Positions 1 through 12,549 of a stretch of 64,000 nt of DNA are shown here, piece by piece. The notes beneath the pieces are model-generated. The model made no database searches. It saw only the letters and a list, made by a program, of their open reading frames with translations, and was not told where the DNA came from. Origin of the DNA: Gamarada debralockiae (taxonomy: Eukaryota; Ascomycota; Leotiomycetes; Helotiales; Hyphodiscaceae); the NCBI GenBank assembly GCA_002803225.1, contig NXFV01000975.1, positions 1-64,000 of the forward strand, read 5' to 3'. Position 1 is the stretch's first letter. Every line of letters starts with the position of its first letter. A program made the position numbers and the translations under genes.

Positions 1-1
1 A

Positions 2-950
2 CCGCTGTCATACGCGGCCGAGAGCGGGCACACAGCTGTTGTGCAGCTACTACTTGACAATAACAAAGTCGAGGCTGACTCCAAGGCTACTGGCGAGTAC
101 AATGCAGGTCAGACGCCGCTGTCGTTTGCGGCCGAGAGCGGGCACGCGGCCGTTGTGCAGCTGTTACTTGACACTAACAAAGTCGAGGCCGACTCGAAGG
201 CTACTGGCGAGTATATTGCAGGTCGGACACCGCTGTCATACGCGGCCGAGAGCGGACACACGACCGTTGTGCAGCTGCTACTTGACACTGGCAAAGTCGA
301 GGCTGACTCCAAGGCTACTGGCGAGTACAATGCAGGTCAGACGCCGCTGTCGTTTGCGGCCGAGAGCGGGCACGCGGCCGTTGTGCAGCTGTTACTTGAC
401 ACTGGCAAAGTCGAGGCTGACTCCAAGGCTACTGGCGAGTACAATGCAGGTCAGACGCCGCTGTCGTTTGCGGCCGAGAGCGGGCACGCGGCCGTTGTGC
501 AGCTGTTACTTGACACTGGCAAAGTCGAGGCCGACTCGAAGACTACTGGCGAGTACAATGCAGGTCAGACGCCGCTGTCGTACGCGGCCCAGAGCGGGCA
601 CGCGGCCGTTGTACAGCTGCTACTTGACACTGGCAAAGTCGAGACCGACTCCAAGGCTACTGGCGAGTACAATGCAGGTCGGACGCCGCTGTCGTTCGCG
701 GCCGAGAGCGGACACACGACCGTTGTGCAGCTGCTACTTGACACTGGTAAAGTAGAGGCCGACTCAAATAATAAGGACAGTCGGACGCCGCTGTCATACG
801 CGGCCGAGAGCGGACACACAGCCGTTGTGCAGCTGCTACTTGACACTGGCAAAGTCGAGGCTGACTCCAAGGCTACTGGCGAGTACAATGCAGGTCGGAC
901 GCCGCTGTCGTTCGCGGCCGAGAGCGGACACACAGCCGTTATGCAGCTGC
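2..950 (+). repeat. 114-bp tandem repeat array inside the ankyrin gene
   Basis: The same codon (CAG/CGG before TPLS) recurs at 110, 224, 338, 452, 566, 680, 782 and 896, giving steps of 114 bp except one of 102 bp. Units differ at only a few bases, mostly in Y/F, T/A and E/Q positions. The next step (896 to 995) is 99 bp, the canonical 33-residue ankyrin length, and is far more diverged. Confidence 0.95.
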
Positions 951-2152
951 TGCTCGAGAACGGCGCTGATGCCAACTGGAAGGATAAGAATGGCCGGACG
1001 CCGTTGCACTCGGCTTCAGATCGCGAACACATTGACGTAGTTAAGCTACTTCTCGAGAATGGCGCCAATGTTAACTCAAAGGACGGAGATGGTCAGATAC
1101 CACTATTGTTGGCCGTACAGAATGGACACGAGACGGTTGCACAGCTATTGCTAGAAGCTGGAACTATGTTTAATACTCAGGAGAGGCACTACTGGATTAT
1201 GGTGCAAGCGGCTGCTTTCAATGGCCATACCATTCTTTTACAATTACTAACAACAAAGGAGGCTGATCCAGATACTCGCAGCCATGTCCTCGGAGATTCA
1301 TTGCAACTTGCATGTATCAGGGGTCATATGGCTACTGTTGATCGGCTTCTACGCTTGGGTGCAAATCCAAATAAAACAGACGAGCATGGATGGACGCCGT
1401 TATTGTGTGCTTCATGGTTTAGACAAGGCCAAATTTTAGACTTCCTCTTTTCACGTGGAGGACGAAGAGATTTGTTGTTATACGTGAACACAACTCCACC
1501 GGACTTATGGAGTATGGTCGATAAGTCTGACAGCCTAGAGCTAGATGAGAATTTGATATGTGTTCGATATAACAGTAAGTTAAGGATGCACATCTCTAAA
1601 TTTAAATTCTATATCCTCGCTGATACGGCTATTTGTAGAATATGCAGATGACACCGGACCTAGAAAGCCTTCAGCTGCTTTAATTTTAGCTAATCATCCG
1701 GTCCCTCTTCAAACTAATAGCTTCTACTTTGAAATCGAAATTCTAAATAGCGGTGACACAGGGTATGTTGAATTCAATACTCTCCAGCGCATAGCTAATT
1801 TGCAATATATAGCGAGATTGGGTTAGGTCTCTGCAGTAGATCTACGCCTCTTAATTCTCTCCCTGGATGGGAATCTACATCGTGGGGTTACCATGGAGAC
1901 GATGGCGAGAAATACGGCGAGAGCGGCACCGGGGCCACGTATGGTGAAACATTCACAACTGGGGACGTAATTGGCTGCAGAGTTCATTTAATGCAAGATG
2001 TTTCCTTTGCTAAGAATGGAACTTCTTTAGGAGTTGCATTTCGAGGCATTTCAGGTAAACTTTACCCAGCAGTAGGAATGAGAAGTCGTGGTGCTCATAT
2101 TCGAGTTAATTTTGGTCAGAGACCTTTCCTATATAATGTTGCAGCATCTTAA
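2..2152 (+). CDS. Ankyrin-repeat / SPRY-domain protein, 3' part (5' end outside window)
   Basis: The open frame enters from the left edge, so the start is not in the window. Exons are 2-1574, 1639-1762 and 1813-2152; the two introns (64 and 50 bp) have GTAAGT and GTATGT donors and phases that join cleanly. The first part is ankyrin repeats with the TPLxxAAxxGHxxVVxLLL pattern; most are 38 residues because of a SKATGEYNAG-type insert, then two or three ordinary 33-residue repeats and weaker ones to about 1450. The last 155 residues read as a SPRY domain: FYFEIEIL, GEIGLGL, WGYHGDDG, GDVIGCRV and FAKNGTSLGVAF. SPRY and ankyrin are both protein-binding folds; fungal proteins of this build often carry an N-terminal NACHT or lipase-like domain, which would lie outside the window, so partner and role cannot be stated. 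The array is nearly identical at DNA level, suggesting recent expansion. Confidence 0.85.
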
Positions 2153-2699
2153 ATAAGTAGTTAAGAATCGTTAGAAGATTATTTTAGTCAAGGAAGGAGT
2201 GCAGGGCGACGATGATATAGACTTCAATATCTTAGAAGCGGAGCGCGCAGCGCGATGCCAGGAACTTGTACCATTACCTCTCATGCACTCACCCAACGAG
2301 CGACGTTTGTCAATAATTGCGTTATATTGGGACAGCGTCTGGCGTGAGAGGAGTGATATCAACTCATCACACGAAAAGTGAAAGGGATGGCATAGAAAAG
2401 CGTTCGTCGTATTATGTGGTATAATTCTAGCTCTACATACGCTGTACCCAACTGTCCGTGGGCGAATGAACAGTGCAAAAAAGCCTGCCGAACGTTGTGT
2501 AAGGCATGAAAATAGGAAATGTGATATACAAAGCCCGAAGGAGAAATCAACGCGCATCTCATGAGGAGCTATGCAAAGCCAGCCAACCGATGCTCTTATG
2601 CAATACACGGCCTTTCTAAGCAAGAGTCTCCCCAAACGCCATGAAACGAAGAGAATCCGGCGAGTTGAAATTGCAACGCTGAGCTGAACGAAATGTCAA
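2153..2699. other. Intergenic, no gene seen
   Basis: Convergent 3' flanks of the ankyrin-SPRY gene and BRE1. Open frames exist on both strands, but none shows a domain, a good start or frame-consistent splicing. Confidence 0.5.
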
Positions 2700-5329
2700 T
2701 TACATGTGGGCGGTCATAACGTCCATTTTGTCGAAAGACTTCGCACAGTTTGGGCATTTTCGCATACGGTTAGCGATCCGGTCCTCCACGCAGTTGTTGC
2801 AGAAGAGATGGCCGCAGGTCTTGAGGATGGTGTTCTTGAAGTCCTTTCGGCAGATGGTGCAAAGTGCAAGAGTCTATTAATATTAGTAGAGTTTCAATAA
2901 GTATGCAGGGACGACTTACTCTCAGCATCTCTTCCTCGCCAGATTGGTTGCTTAATGACTTCGCCTTCCATGTATCTCTATCCTTCTGCGCTTGCTCATA
3001 TCGGACACGGAGTTGCTCAAGTTCTGTCTCGACAGATTGGACCCGTTGCTTGGCATTCGCGTTCGAGGAGTCCTTCGACTTCAACAGATTGGTGAGTTCC
3101 GCAACATGATTCTTCAAAGTCTCTGCCTTGCTCACAGCCTCCCGAGTCGATGCCTCTAACTTTTTGTTCTCCGACGCGATCGATGTGTTGGATTGCTTCA
3201 TATCACTTAACTGCTTCTCGAGATTGCTTAGGAGGGTTCGATTCGAGGTCTCGACATCCTTCAACTGGGAAATGATCTCCGAACTCTTGGCATTTTGCGC
3301 TCTTAACGATCTGACTTCTCCAAGCCGAGTGTCCATATCCTTTCGCGCTGCGAAGTACTTCTGGTCTGCCTTGGCCTTTTCCGCCGAAAGAATCTGAACT
3401 CTCTCCTCCAGGGTTGAAAAGTCCATGACCTTCTTGGTGGTCAAAGCTTGAACTCTTTTGTATGCTCCTTGTAATGCTGGCAGTTCCTTGTTGATCGATT
3501 CGAATTCTCGTTGCATATTTTCGTACTTCCGCCTGAGTTGTTCCAAATCCAGGGAGTCTATCTCGGGGTTTGGAGTAGGCTCGCATGCCTGTTCTTCGAC
3601 ACGAGACCGTAGGCGTTCCACTTCCAGCTCCAAAGCTGTGATGCGGTCTTCCTTTGCGCCAACAAGTTCCTTCAGATGTTCACTAGCAGTAGAGTCTTGA
3701 TCCTGGGTGGCCTTTCGCATGCTGACTTCGGCATTCAGCTCATCTCTTGCTGATCTGATTCTGGTAAGGTCTGCTTCAACACGCTGCAATTGGCCTTCTA
3801 ACTCTCCAGTAATGATCTCCTGTTCGTTCTCGATCTGGGTGCGGTATGCGGTGCGTTCAGCTTGGTACTTCTTGGACTCCTCCTGCAGTTCTTTATTTGT
3901 TTGTTCAAGGTGGTTAATCCGGCGGATGACATCTTCGTGTTGGGCTCGGAATTGCTTGAAGAGTTCGGTGCGTGCATAATCATCCTCCGTAAGGTTTGAT
4001 AGCCTGGCGCTGGCTGCTGTGAGCTGCTCTGTCAAAGACTTATTCTCCGCGTTGACGGCTTCGAGTTGCTCCTTTTGCTTGGCCACAACAGCAGACGCTT
4101 CCTTGTAGGCGGTCTGAGATGCAGCGTTTTCCTCCTCGATTCCATTGGTCATCTCAATATCTGCTCCATTTTCAACGCCACCAATTCCACTGCCAGCACT
4201 GTTGCCAGTACCAGCAATTGCCTGCTGCTCTAGCTTGGCGACAGCTGAACTTTTGGCTCGGTCTAATCGCTTCTCGGCTTTGATATATCGAAGGGAGGCA
4301 GTCTCAAGGCGCTCACTGAGTTCTTCTTTCTCAGCTCGCAACCTGTCAACCTTTACCATATACTCTTTCTGGGATGCCAACAGTTTGGCAAGCTTTGACT
4401 GAAGGTCCTGGATATCTGGAGTCGAACTTCCGCGGGATGCGGTAATATTAGTAAAGAAGGTTGAAAGTTTGGATTTAATCTCTTTGCCTTTGGTCGCCAA
4501 GTGGTCCGTGAAGTCCTCGCTGCCTTTGAAATTGACCGCAGTAGAGTATGATACTGCGAAAGATTAGTATTTGTAAACACTCGACTTGGGGGAGGGTAAC
4601 TGACTGTCGGCATCGGAATCTGGAATCTCATCTTCTGCGAGGAGTCTGACCTCATCCAACAACTATATCCGTCAGCAATTATCGCCAATCTCAACATAAG
4701 CAGGTAATTTACCTGTGACCACCAAGCGTCGATGATTCGTAAGTGATCATCATGATCGACCGATCTCTTCTGGACATCCTTCAATTGCGACTCTAACGTT
4801 GCTTTCTCACGTTTGTACTCAAGCATCTGACGATAGATAGCATCTTTTTGGTATTTCTGCAACGCAACACATATCAGCATTATGCCCACATCCATCACTC
4901 GGTTCTGCTCGACAGGAGGAAATGTGTATGAAGGGGTGCGCGGACTACGGGTGTGATATCTTGTGCGACGCTGTTGGGGATGTGAGGGTCTGCAGGCTAA
5001 GCATGCTGTTGAGAGCAAGCTGCGCATTAGCATCGGCCAGATATACCACCAGAGAGACTTCAGAGTGTAGGGAACTCTGAGATATGGCAGACCCAGGGGA
5101 ATTGTGATGAGAGATGATTCGCATATTGATGGAATGTGTTCTGATGTCGCGTGACTTGACATACCTCTAGGTCATCTTTCCATGGCAGATCGTCCGCGGA
5201 CGATCTGTTGCCATTGACAGCTTGTCGTTTCATCGGTGGCGCATAGTCATCGGACGTGGACGCAAGGCTTCTCTTCCTATCCTCCATCTTGAAGGAGGAA
5301 GGGGGATGACCAGCGGCGGCAGCTGGCAT
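2700..5329 (-). CDS. BRE1: E3 ubiquitin ligase BRE1 (histone H2B ubiquitination)
   Basis: Exons on the minus strand: 5165-5329, 4713-4856, 4605-4662, 2920-4553 and 2700-2873, 724 residues, all phases consistent. The C-terminal 57 residues are a C3HC4 RING finger ([18 protein letters not shown]), preceded by more than 500 residues of coiled coil. The N-terminal part has the BRE1 signatures WKDDLE-KYQKDAI and WWSQLLDE. BRE1 works with the E2 Rad6 to monoubiquitinate the histone H2B tail in the nucleus, the step needed for H3K4 and H3K79 methylation. Length fits fungal BRE1 (about 700). The start chosen reads [10 protein letters not shown]; a second Met fourteen residues later (MEDRKRSL) is also possible. 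The 308-bp first intron is long for this genome. It is divergently transcribed from BDP1. Confidence 0.95.
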
Positions 5330-5735
5330 CTCAGAAAGAAACGGTCGGCTTGCGCATGAAGTTGTAGAGTTGAATGTGATGGCCAAGATTGACCTTCTGC
5401 GGCGATTGCAGAGTGTCGTGAGGAAAAATGGCTTGGGAGGAAGAATGAGGAGGTGATGAAGGTCGGAAAGAACTTTAACAAAGCGAGCATCCAAGTTTTA
5501 GCGGTCTGCTAGCCTTGATTGGAACACCACGTGACGAGAGCCGCAATCAATTTCAGGTTCCGATTAGCAGAATCAAGAGTCATCGGAGGCTGAAAATGAA
5601 ATAATTGAGCTTCATGAAACCCCGCGATATATTTCCAGCGCCTTCCGTATTCGCCCTCACCTTCCTCAACGCTCGTGCCTAGATAATTGTCTACGCGCCG
5701 ACACATAAAACTATGCAAAATAACCATCCGCCGTC
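5330..5735. promoter_or_regulatory. Shared divergent promoter region of BRE1 and BDP1
   Basis: 406 bp separate the two start codons, so both core promoters and 5' UTRs must lie here. It contains a CACGTGA box (5527-5533) and no obvious TATA box. Confidence 0.55.
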
Positions 5736-8051
5736 ATGAGTCTTATGTTGAAGAAGAAAGGCGGGAAGGTGTTTGCGCCAAAATTCCCACAGAGAAGATC
5801 TGGCGCGCCTTCCTCCGCACAATCCTCTGCGCGCCCCAGTGTTGAACGACAATCGCAGACACCTGCTCCTCATGCCCATCTAATTGAAACTATCACAATC
5901 ACCGACGGCGACGATACCCCCGACCGGGCAGACGACCCCTCCTCAAGAACTGTCGAAACTACCCCACATCAACCTATTCTCGAAACCCCTAGAGATGCTC
6001 TTCCTCACCCACACCTCTCCGCCGAGGCCTCTGCGCGCAATACTTCTGCACATGCACAAAATGCGGCAATCCCGCCCGACAAAGAAAGTCTGAAGCGGAA
6101 GACGCGAGATGAGGATGCAGAAGTCGAGACCTCACACAAGCGACACCAGCCCTCGAGTTTGGACGCACCGACATCCCCTTCTCAATCCGCTTCCGTTGAG
6201 CAATCTCAAGCTGCCAACACTCAATCGCAGTTGGCACAGCCATCAGAAGCTACTCGACTGGCTATTTCTGAACCTGCACAACCCGAATCACAACCTATCC
6301 AACCTCCACAGCCCCCAAAAGCAGTCCCACCTGAAAGAAACACTGTCCCCGCAGATGAGGAACCCCCATCAGAAACATCTATGTCTGTTGAGTGTTCAGA
6401 AGCTACGCCTCAAGTCCCGGAGAGCACAGCAGCCACTTCACATCGGCACCACTTATCAGACAACACAAGAGGAGATGGTTCAGACGATAGTCCAGAAGAC
6501 GAGTCTGGTCATGAGGTCACTACCAATGGCCTTGGACCAGCTGGAGCTATGCCAGGTCTGGGAGCTGCGGGAGATGTTGGATCAGGAGTTGAAGGAGGAC
6601 GATTGGCGCAAACACCTGTCATTGTACCCATGGCACCACTAAATCCTGACGGGACTCCTGGAGAGCCTGTTCGACAACCTGCTCCTGGTACAAGGAAGAA
6701 AGTTCCGAAGCGACGAAAGGTCCAAGAGGCGGAAGATGGTGATGATGTTCGAGCTACAGTCGAGATGCAACTCAACCGACCCCGTCGTCCTCCTGGCAAG
6801 AAGCAAGCTAGGAAGAAGAAAGACGATTCCAAGAAGAAGAGCAAGCGTGCTGAGACACCTGAGGGTGCTGAGGATGAAGAGATCAACAAAGAGGAGATCA
6901 AGATGTCAGATCTGTGCAAGGATCTTCGGATTGGCCAAAAGTTCAGCAGACATGACGAGCTCAGACAGAGAGAGAAGCAAAAGATGATCAAGGCTCAACT
7001 GGCTAAGACCCATCCGGAGTTGGCATCTATGGTTGAGGGAAACGAGGGAGGTGAGGAACAAGAGGAAGGAGGTGAAGCAGCAACAGCTCCAGCTGAAGAC
7101 GAAACTCGTGAGGAGATTGAACAGCCAGTCCTTGAGGGAGGTGGACCTCGTATGAGGATTGTTGATGGCCAGATCGTTATGGACGACAACTCTATGCAAA
7201 TCGATCGCCAAAAAATCGCCCAAACCAGACAAGGCGAGATCGAAGAAATTGAAGAACACGAATTCTCAAAGATCACTACCTCTGGCACCTATATGAAGCG
7301 AGAACGAGCCCAGCTCTGGGATATGGCAGCCAACGAGATCTTCTGGAAAGGACTTCGCATGTTCGGTACGGACTTTGAGATGATTTCCAAGATGTTTCCT
7401 CACCGCAACCGCCGACAAATCAAGCTGAAGTTCAACAAGGAAGAAAAAGACAACCCCGCGAAGGTTGATAGGATTCTGAAGGGAGTAGGCAATTCTATCG
7501 AGTTAGATACGTATGAGGAATTGTCAGGAGTGAAGCTCGAGGAGGTTGCCGATATTGAGGCTGAGAGAGAGCGGATCGAGGCAGAGCAGAAGGCTGAGGA
7601 GGATCGACGTACCGCTGAGCAAGCAGAGGCTGAGAGAAAGAAGAAAGCCGCGATTGCAGCAGAGAAAGACGCAGCTAGACGGATACTCGCGACAGCTGAC
7701 GAGGATGACGAGCCTGGTGAGAGTGGTGATGGTGACTACGGTAGCTATGGTAACAATGGAGACTCTGGTGAGAAGGAGAACCAGCCGAGACGGACGCAGT
7801 CGAGAGGCATCCCCCCTAAGCCATTAGCGCCCGGAGAAAAACGTGTTTATCACTGGACCAGAAAGAGTGAGGCGGAAACTGCTAGGGAGCTTCAGGAGGC
7901 TAGAGAGAAAGATGGCCCCCAGAAAAAGATCTACGCCTGGACTAGGACTCCGAAGGCTCCGAAGCCACCAAAACCGAAGGACGGAACGGCGAGAAAGCAG
8001 AAGAACCGAGGTACAGCCGATGAGACGGTTCAGGTGTTGGGTGATGCTTAA
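5736..8051 (+). CDS. BDP1: TFIIIB component B'' (BDP1)
   Basis: Intronless, 771 residues. The diagnostic part is a Myb/SANT domain at about residues 511-583, with the TFIIIB B'' pattern of W at MAANEIFWKGLRMFG, FEMISKMFPHRNRRQIK and LKFNKEEK. B'' joins TBP and Brf1 on RNA polymerase III promoters (tRNA, 5S, U6) and stabilises the initiation complex in the nucleus. The first 250 residues are Pro/Ser/Thr/Gln-rich and disordered; around 320-380 are basic patches (GKKQARKKKDDSKKKSKR), followed by an acidic segment. The C-terminal part contains a charged helix of about 60 residues rich in AEAERKKKAA and repeated YHWTRK / YAWTRT motifs. The ATG at 5736 is the first in frame after the divergent promoter. 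Confidence 0.93.
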   Translation: MSLMLKKKGGKVFAPKFPQRRSGAPSSAQSSARPSVERQSQTPAPHAHLIETITITDGDDTPDRADDPSSRTVETTPHQPILETPRDALPHPHLSAEASARNTSAHAQNAAIPPDKESLKRKTRDEDAEVETSHKRHQPSSLDAPTSPSQSASVEQSQAANTQSQLAQPSEATRLAISEPAQPESQPIQPPQPPKAVPPERNTVPADEEPPSETSMSVECSEATPQVPESTAATSHRHHLSDNTRGDGSDDSPEDESGHEVTTNGLGPAGAMPGLGAAGDVGSGVEGGRLAQTPVIVPMAPLNPDGTPGEPVRQPAPGTRKKVPKRRKVQEAEDGDDVRATVEMQLNRPRRPPGKKQARKKKDDSKKKSKRAETPEGAEDEEINKEEIKMSDLCKDLRIGQKFSRHDELRQREKQKMIKAQLAKTHPELASMVEGNEGGEEQEEGGEAATAPAEDETREEIEQPVLEGGGPRMRIVDGQIVMDDNSMQIDRQKIAQTRQGEIEEIEEHEFSKITTSGTYMKRERAQLWDMAANEIFWKGLRMFGTDFEMISKMFPHRNRRQIKLKFNKEEKDNPAKVDRILKGVGNSIELDTYEELSGVKLEEVADIEAERERIEAEQKAEEDRRTAEQAEAERKKKAAIAAEKDAARRILATADEDDEPGESGDGDYGSYGNNGDSGEKENQPRRTQSRGIPPKPLAPGEKRVYHWTRKSEAETARELQEAREKDGPQKKIYAWTRTPKAPKPPKPKDGTARKQKNRGTADETVQVLGDA

Positions 8052-8294
8052 GACACTTTATGATACGAGAGGCAATAGAGGATATACTTGCTTTGCGGAC
8101 GGTGGACGATTAGAGCATGTACTTGATTTGAAGATCCAGCTTCAGGTCACCGAAGACGCTATTAGAGAGAAGCGCAAGCACTGAAGCTGCCAGATATACC
8201 CAATACAAATCATGAAACCTGAAACCTGTCTTTTGATCCCTAACTATGTTATGAATTCATCATATCGTCTAACTAGTCCATTAGAATCCCACAC
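8052..8294. terminator. Convergent 3' region between BDP1 and the GH1 gene
   Basis: 243 bp between two facing stop codons; must hold both polyadenylation regions. AATACAAATCATGAAA near 8202 is A-rich, but no canonical AATAAA is seen. Confidence 0.35.
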
Positions 8295-9832
<1,538 letters not shown>

Positions 9833-10583
9833 CGTGTCTAAGCTTTGTTTGGTGGTCCGGCTAAATGTCAATGGGGTACACAATGATATTGGAAGGAAAG
9901 GAAGAGGGGGGGAATGCTGGGTATAAGTAAGTAATCTGCAGTCAGTCGTATAGCAACGTATTGGGAACAAACGGTCTCCCTCGGACCGTATAAACCGGAA
10001 ACAATATGAATTCCTTATGGGGAGATGTTGATGGTGTTCCGAGTTGTGGCCCCGCCTTGTCTTTGACGGGGTTGATGTTAGTAGAATTTGTATGGGCGGG
10101 AGGACGGGCCGCCGGAAGATGGGGTGCGAAGGGACGTCGCTACTTGGGCAAGCCTCACGTGTTTAGGCGTTGGAGTCGTGCTAGAAGAGATATATCTGAT
10201 GGATTGGGCTTCAATGATTCTTCAACGGTCCAAAGATTGTACTGTATTCTGTTTATTGCCAAAGACCTGTGCATATCGTAAACGCCATTGCAATTATCCC
10301 CGTTCCTCCATCTCCTAAATCAGTACTTTCTTGCGGCTGCCATAAAATGCCAAGAGACGTACTCAATATAGATCCCTCAGGATCCTTCCTGCGCCAAAGC
10401 GTGCCCCTTATTAAGGTATCGGTATATCGGTATGTCCCCATAGCCTCATAATATCATGAATCTCCATAACCCTTCGCCCAGTCCAACAAAATTTAAATCG
10501 TTCAAAAGGAGAGAACAATTGGACTTGAATCGCTCGGCTCAACAGAACGATTCAAATCCAATCGTCCATCCATAGTCAACGAC
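9833..10583. other. Intergenic; contains a hairpin related to nearby introns
   Basis: No convincing gene in 751 bp. At 10530-10557 there is an interrupted palindrome, TTGAATCG ... CGATTCAA. Its TTGAATCGCTC core also occurs (minus strand) in the last intron of the next gene. Confidence 0.45.
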
Positions 10584-11664
10584 TCAATGCTCCATCTTCG
10601 AATCAGGATCCTCATCCGCATCTCCCAGTTTTCGCTTTCCAGGAGATGGCTCTGGATCACCCTCAGTCCACTCCATAATCTCCCATTCTACTGTCCATCC
10701 GTTTCCTACTCGCCTCTCGCCATGGCGCCTACTAATCTTGCCCAATTTGCTACCCTACAGAACCAGGCTCAGCAATCGTTCACTCGTCTGAGCGATTCAA
10801 GGCATCTGCCCAAAGTAGATGCCTTCATTTGTTCATCCCGTTTGAAAGATTGACTTACCTCTACCATTGTCTGGAACCAAGGCAGACCCGCGTGGCCCAC
10901 ACCATTTAGGGCATTACTGCCTGCAAACGAAACCGCGTTATCGATTTTCTCGTTATCGTTCTCAGCATCCTCGAGGGCCTCTTTAGGAAGTAACCCCAGT
11001 TCTTCCAAATCACGTAGATCCTCGTCAGTCAATGAGCCAAGTGTCAAACAGATGTGTTCCGCCTCGGTGGGCGAAGATTCTGACCAGTATGTAAGCGGTG
11101 TACCACAAAAACCGCAGAATTGTCGTTTAGAATGTGTCTCGCTAGGTGAGGTGTAAGTTCGTCGTATAGAACTGTGTGTTTCGTCGTCGAAGAAAGCATA
11201 GGTCGAGGAGTGGTACCTATAGAACAGGGGAGTTAGAGTTGCTTCATCGGGAAGGAACCTTGGAGGAATCTGCTTCACTTACCACGAGAGGGGCACGCGG
11301 AGCCAGGCGGATAGAGGGGTTGCCTGGGATTTGCCTAGTGTTGCCCGTCAGCTTAATCGTTCACTCCAAATCAGCGACTGACTTACGGTGGGCATGGCCG
11401 TTGTCAAAGAAGACTTGCGCTACCTATGCAAATTGAGGGTTAGCAATCGTTCACTCCGTTTGAGAGTAGCTGCTTCCTAGAAACAACGAAGCCTTGGCTC
11501 AATTGATCAACCCATTTGAAGGATTAAGAATCTACTCCTGAGCTTCCCCAAGATCTCATTATTCTCCCGCAGAAACGTACCTCTGTAGCATCTTTAGGGA
11601 TCACGATGATGTATCGATTCCGACCGCAGGAGCAACCGCCTTGCAAAGGTCGTTCACGACTCAT
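10584..11664 (-). CDS. GFA / CENP-V zinc-fold protein
   Basis: Exons 11581-11664, 11387-11423, 11283-11334, 10859-11216 and 10584-10754, 233 residues, phases all consistent. The N-terminus PLQGGCSCGRNRY carries the CxC zinc ligands (residues 11 and 13), and RQFCGFCGTPLTYWS the later CxxC pair, the layout of the glutathione-dependent formaldehyde-activating enzyme / centromere protein V (Mss4-like) fold. Fungal members are mostly of unknown function; a glutathione-adduct role is possible but not shown. The C-terminus ends in a charged tail (EGDPEPSPGKRKL). The gene is unusual for its intron load: four introns in a 1.1-kb gene, three of which share the same module near the branch site (see findings). 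Start context CACAATG is good. Confidence 0.88.
10755..10858 (-). repeat. Introner-like intron 4 of the GFA/CENP-V gene
   Basis: 104-bp intron, GTAAGT to TAG. It contains GAGTGAACGATTGCTGA 15-16 nt before the acceptor and a perfect-stem hairpin AAGGCATCT ... AGATGCCTT in its middle. Confidence 0.55.
11335..11386 (-). repeat. Short intron 2 of the GFA/CENP-V gene with the shared module
   Basis: 52-bp intron, GTAAGT to TAG, holding GGAGTGAACGATTAAGCTGAC just before the acceptor, the same module as in introns 1 and 4 with two extra bases. Confidence 0.5.
11424..11580 (-). repeat. Introner-like intron 1 of the GFA/CENP-V gene
   Basis: 157-bp intron, GTACGT to TAG. It carries GGAGTGAACGATTGCTAAC about 19 nt before the acceptor and TCAATTGAGCC upstream, a word also found in the cupin intron at 24.2 kb. 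Confidence 0.55.
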
Positions 11665-11840
11665 TGTGAGAAATCTGAGGTCGAGAGATGCTGTAGAAAG
11701 TGTCTGCGGACTTCTTTATTGTTTGGAAGATGTTGCCTGGTAATCCGTGGCAAAGTGTTCGAAGTGTAAACGTTAGATGGTTGGTAAGTGAGGAGGGGAG
11801 GGGGAGACGGCTCGTGGCCTGATGATGTTACAGTGGCATG

Positions 11841-12082
11841 TAAGATCAGCGTCATTTTCGACTCTTTTCGAATTCACCCCCGAAAAATTCGTCAAAAATC
11901 AATATTTTCTAATATTATATACTATAACGTAATTTAAAAATTCTTTAAATTAATAAAATCATTTTATATAATCTCTATAATTTGTACTGTTAGAAATTTT
12001 TTTAAAAGGGTCGATTTTTTGATTTTCGAACGTCTTTTTCACATTGAGTGAAAAATGCGATTTTCAAACGACGCTGATCTTA
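11841..12082. mobile_element. AT-rich MITE with terminal inverted repeats and TA duplication
   Basis: Ends are TAAGATCAGCGTC (11841-11853) and its exact reverse complement (12070-12082). Read as a TA target-site duplication this leaves 11-bp perfect TIRs, the Tc1/mariner-type pattern. The inside is very AT-rich and has no reading frame. It lies about 180 bp upstream of the GFA/CENP-V start codon. Confidence 0.6.
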
Positions 12083-12549
12083 TATACCACTGTATTCACT
12101 ACAGAACATCACCTCACTTCATTCAATTCATCATTTGCACTATCAAGGAATGTAAAGTCCACTCCGAGAACTTTACTGTTCTCCATGCTGCTCGAGTAAA
12201 TTCCAATTCTCCTTTGTAGCATTTATTAAAGAAGCGTTGGGCGGCTTGAGCTCTCTGGCGGCCCAAATAGTGTCAGCGATTGAAAAGGGGATAATTTCAT
12301 TCAAATTGCTGGCAATCCCCATCGATCATTGAAAGGACTCGTATTGACAAGGCTGTGAGGCTTTTGTGTTTGCATTTCTCTATCATTTTGTACCAAGTAT
12401 GATGAAACTCGTGACGCCCTTCGATACACTCAGTCGCACCTTCCTTTCCACTGCAGCCAAGCAGTGATGACAAGAGCGGAGACTGTCTGGAGCGTTGTTT
12501 AGTGAGAGGGCCTTCATAACATCTGGTGCAAGTTGCATGCCGTTGGAAA
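12083..12549. other. Intergenic, no gene seen
   Basis: Contains a minus-strand open frame (12297-12581) without recognisable features; nothing supports it as a gene. Confidence 0.4.

Noticed and set aside
109..330. Minus-strand and alternative-frame open frames across the ankyrin array (also 565-1068 and 39-755)
   Set aside because: They repeat with the same 114-bp period and only exist because the array is repeated; the frame with ankyrin and SPRY motifs is the real one.
2171..2635. 154-codon minus-strand open frame
   Set aside because: No domain, no homology pattern I know, no splice-consistent extension, and it lies in a convergent 3' region.
6509..6991. 160-codon minus-strand frame inside BDP1
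   Set aside because: Shadow of the Lys/Glu-rich BDP1 frame.
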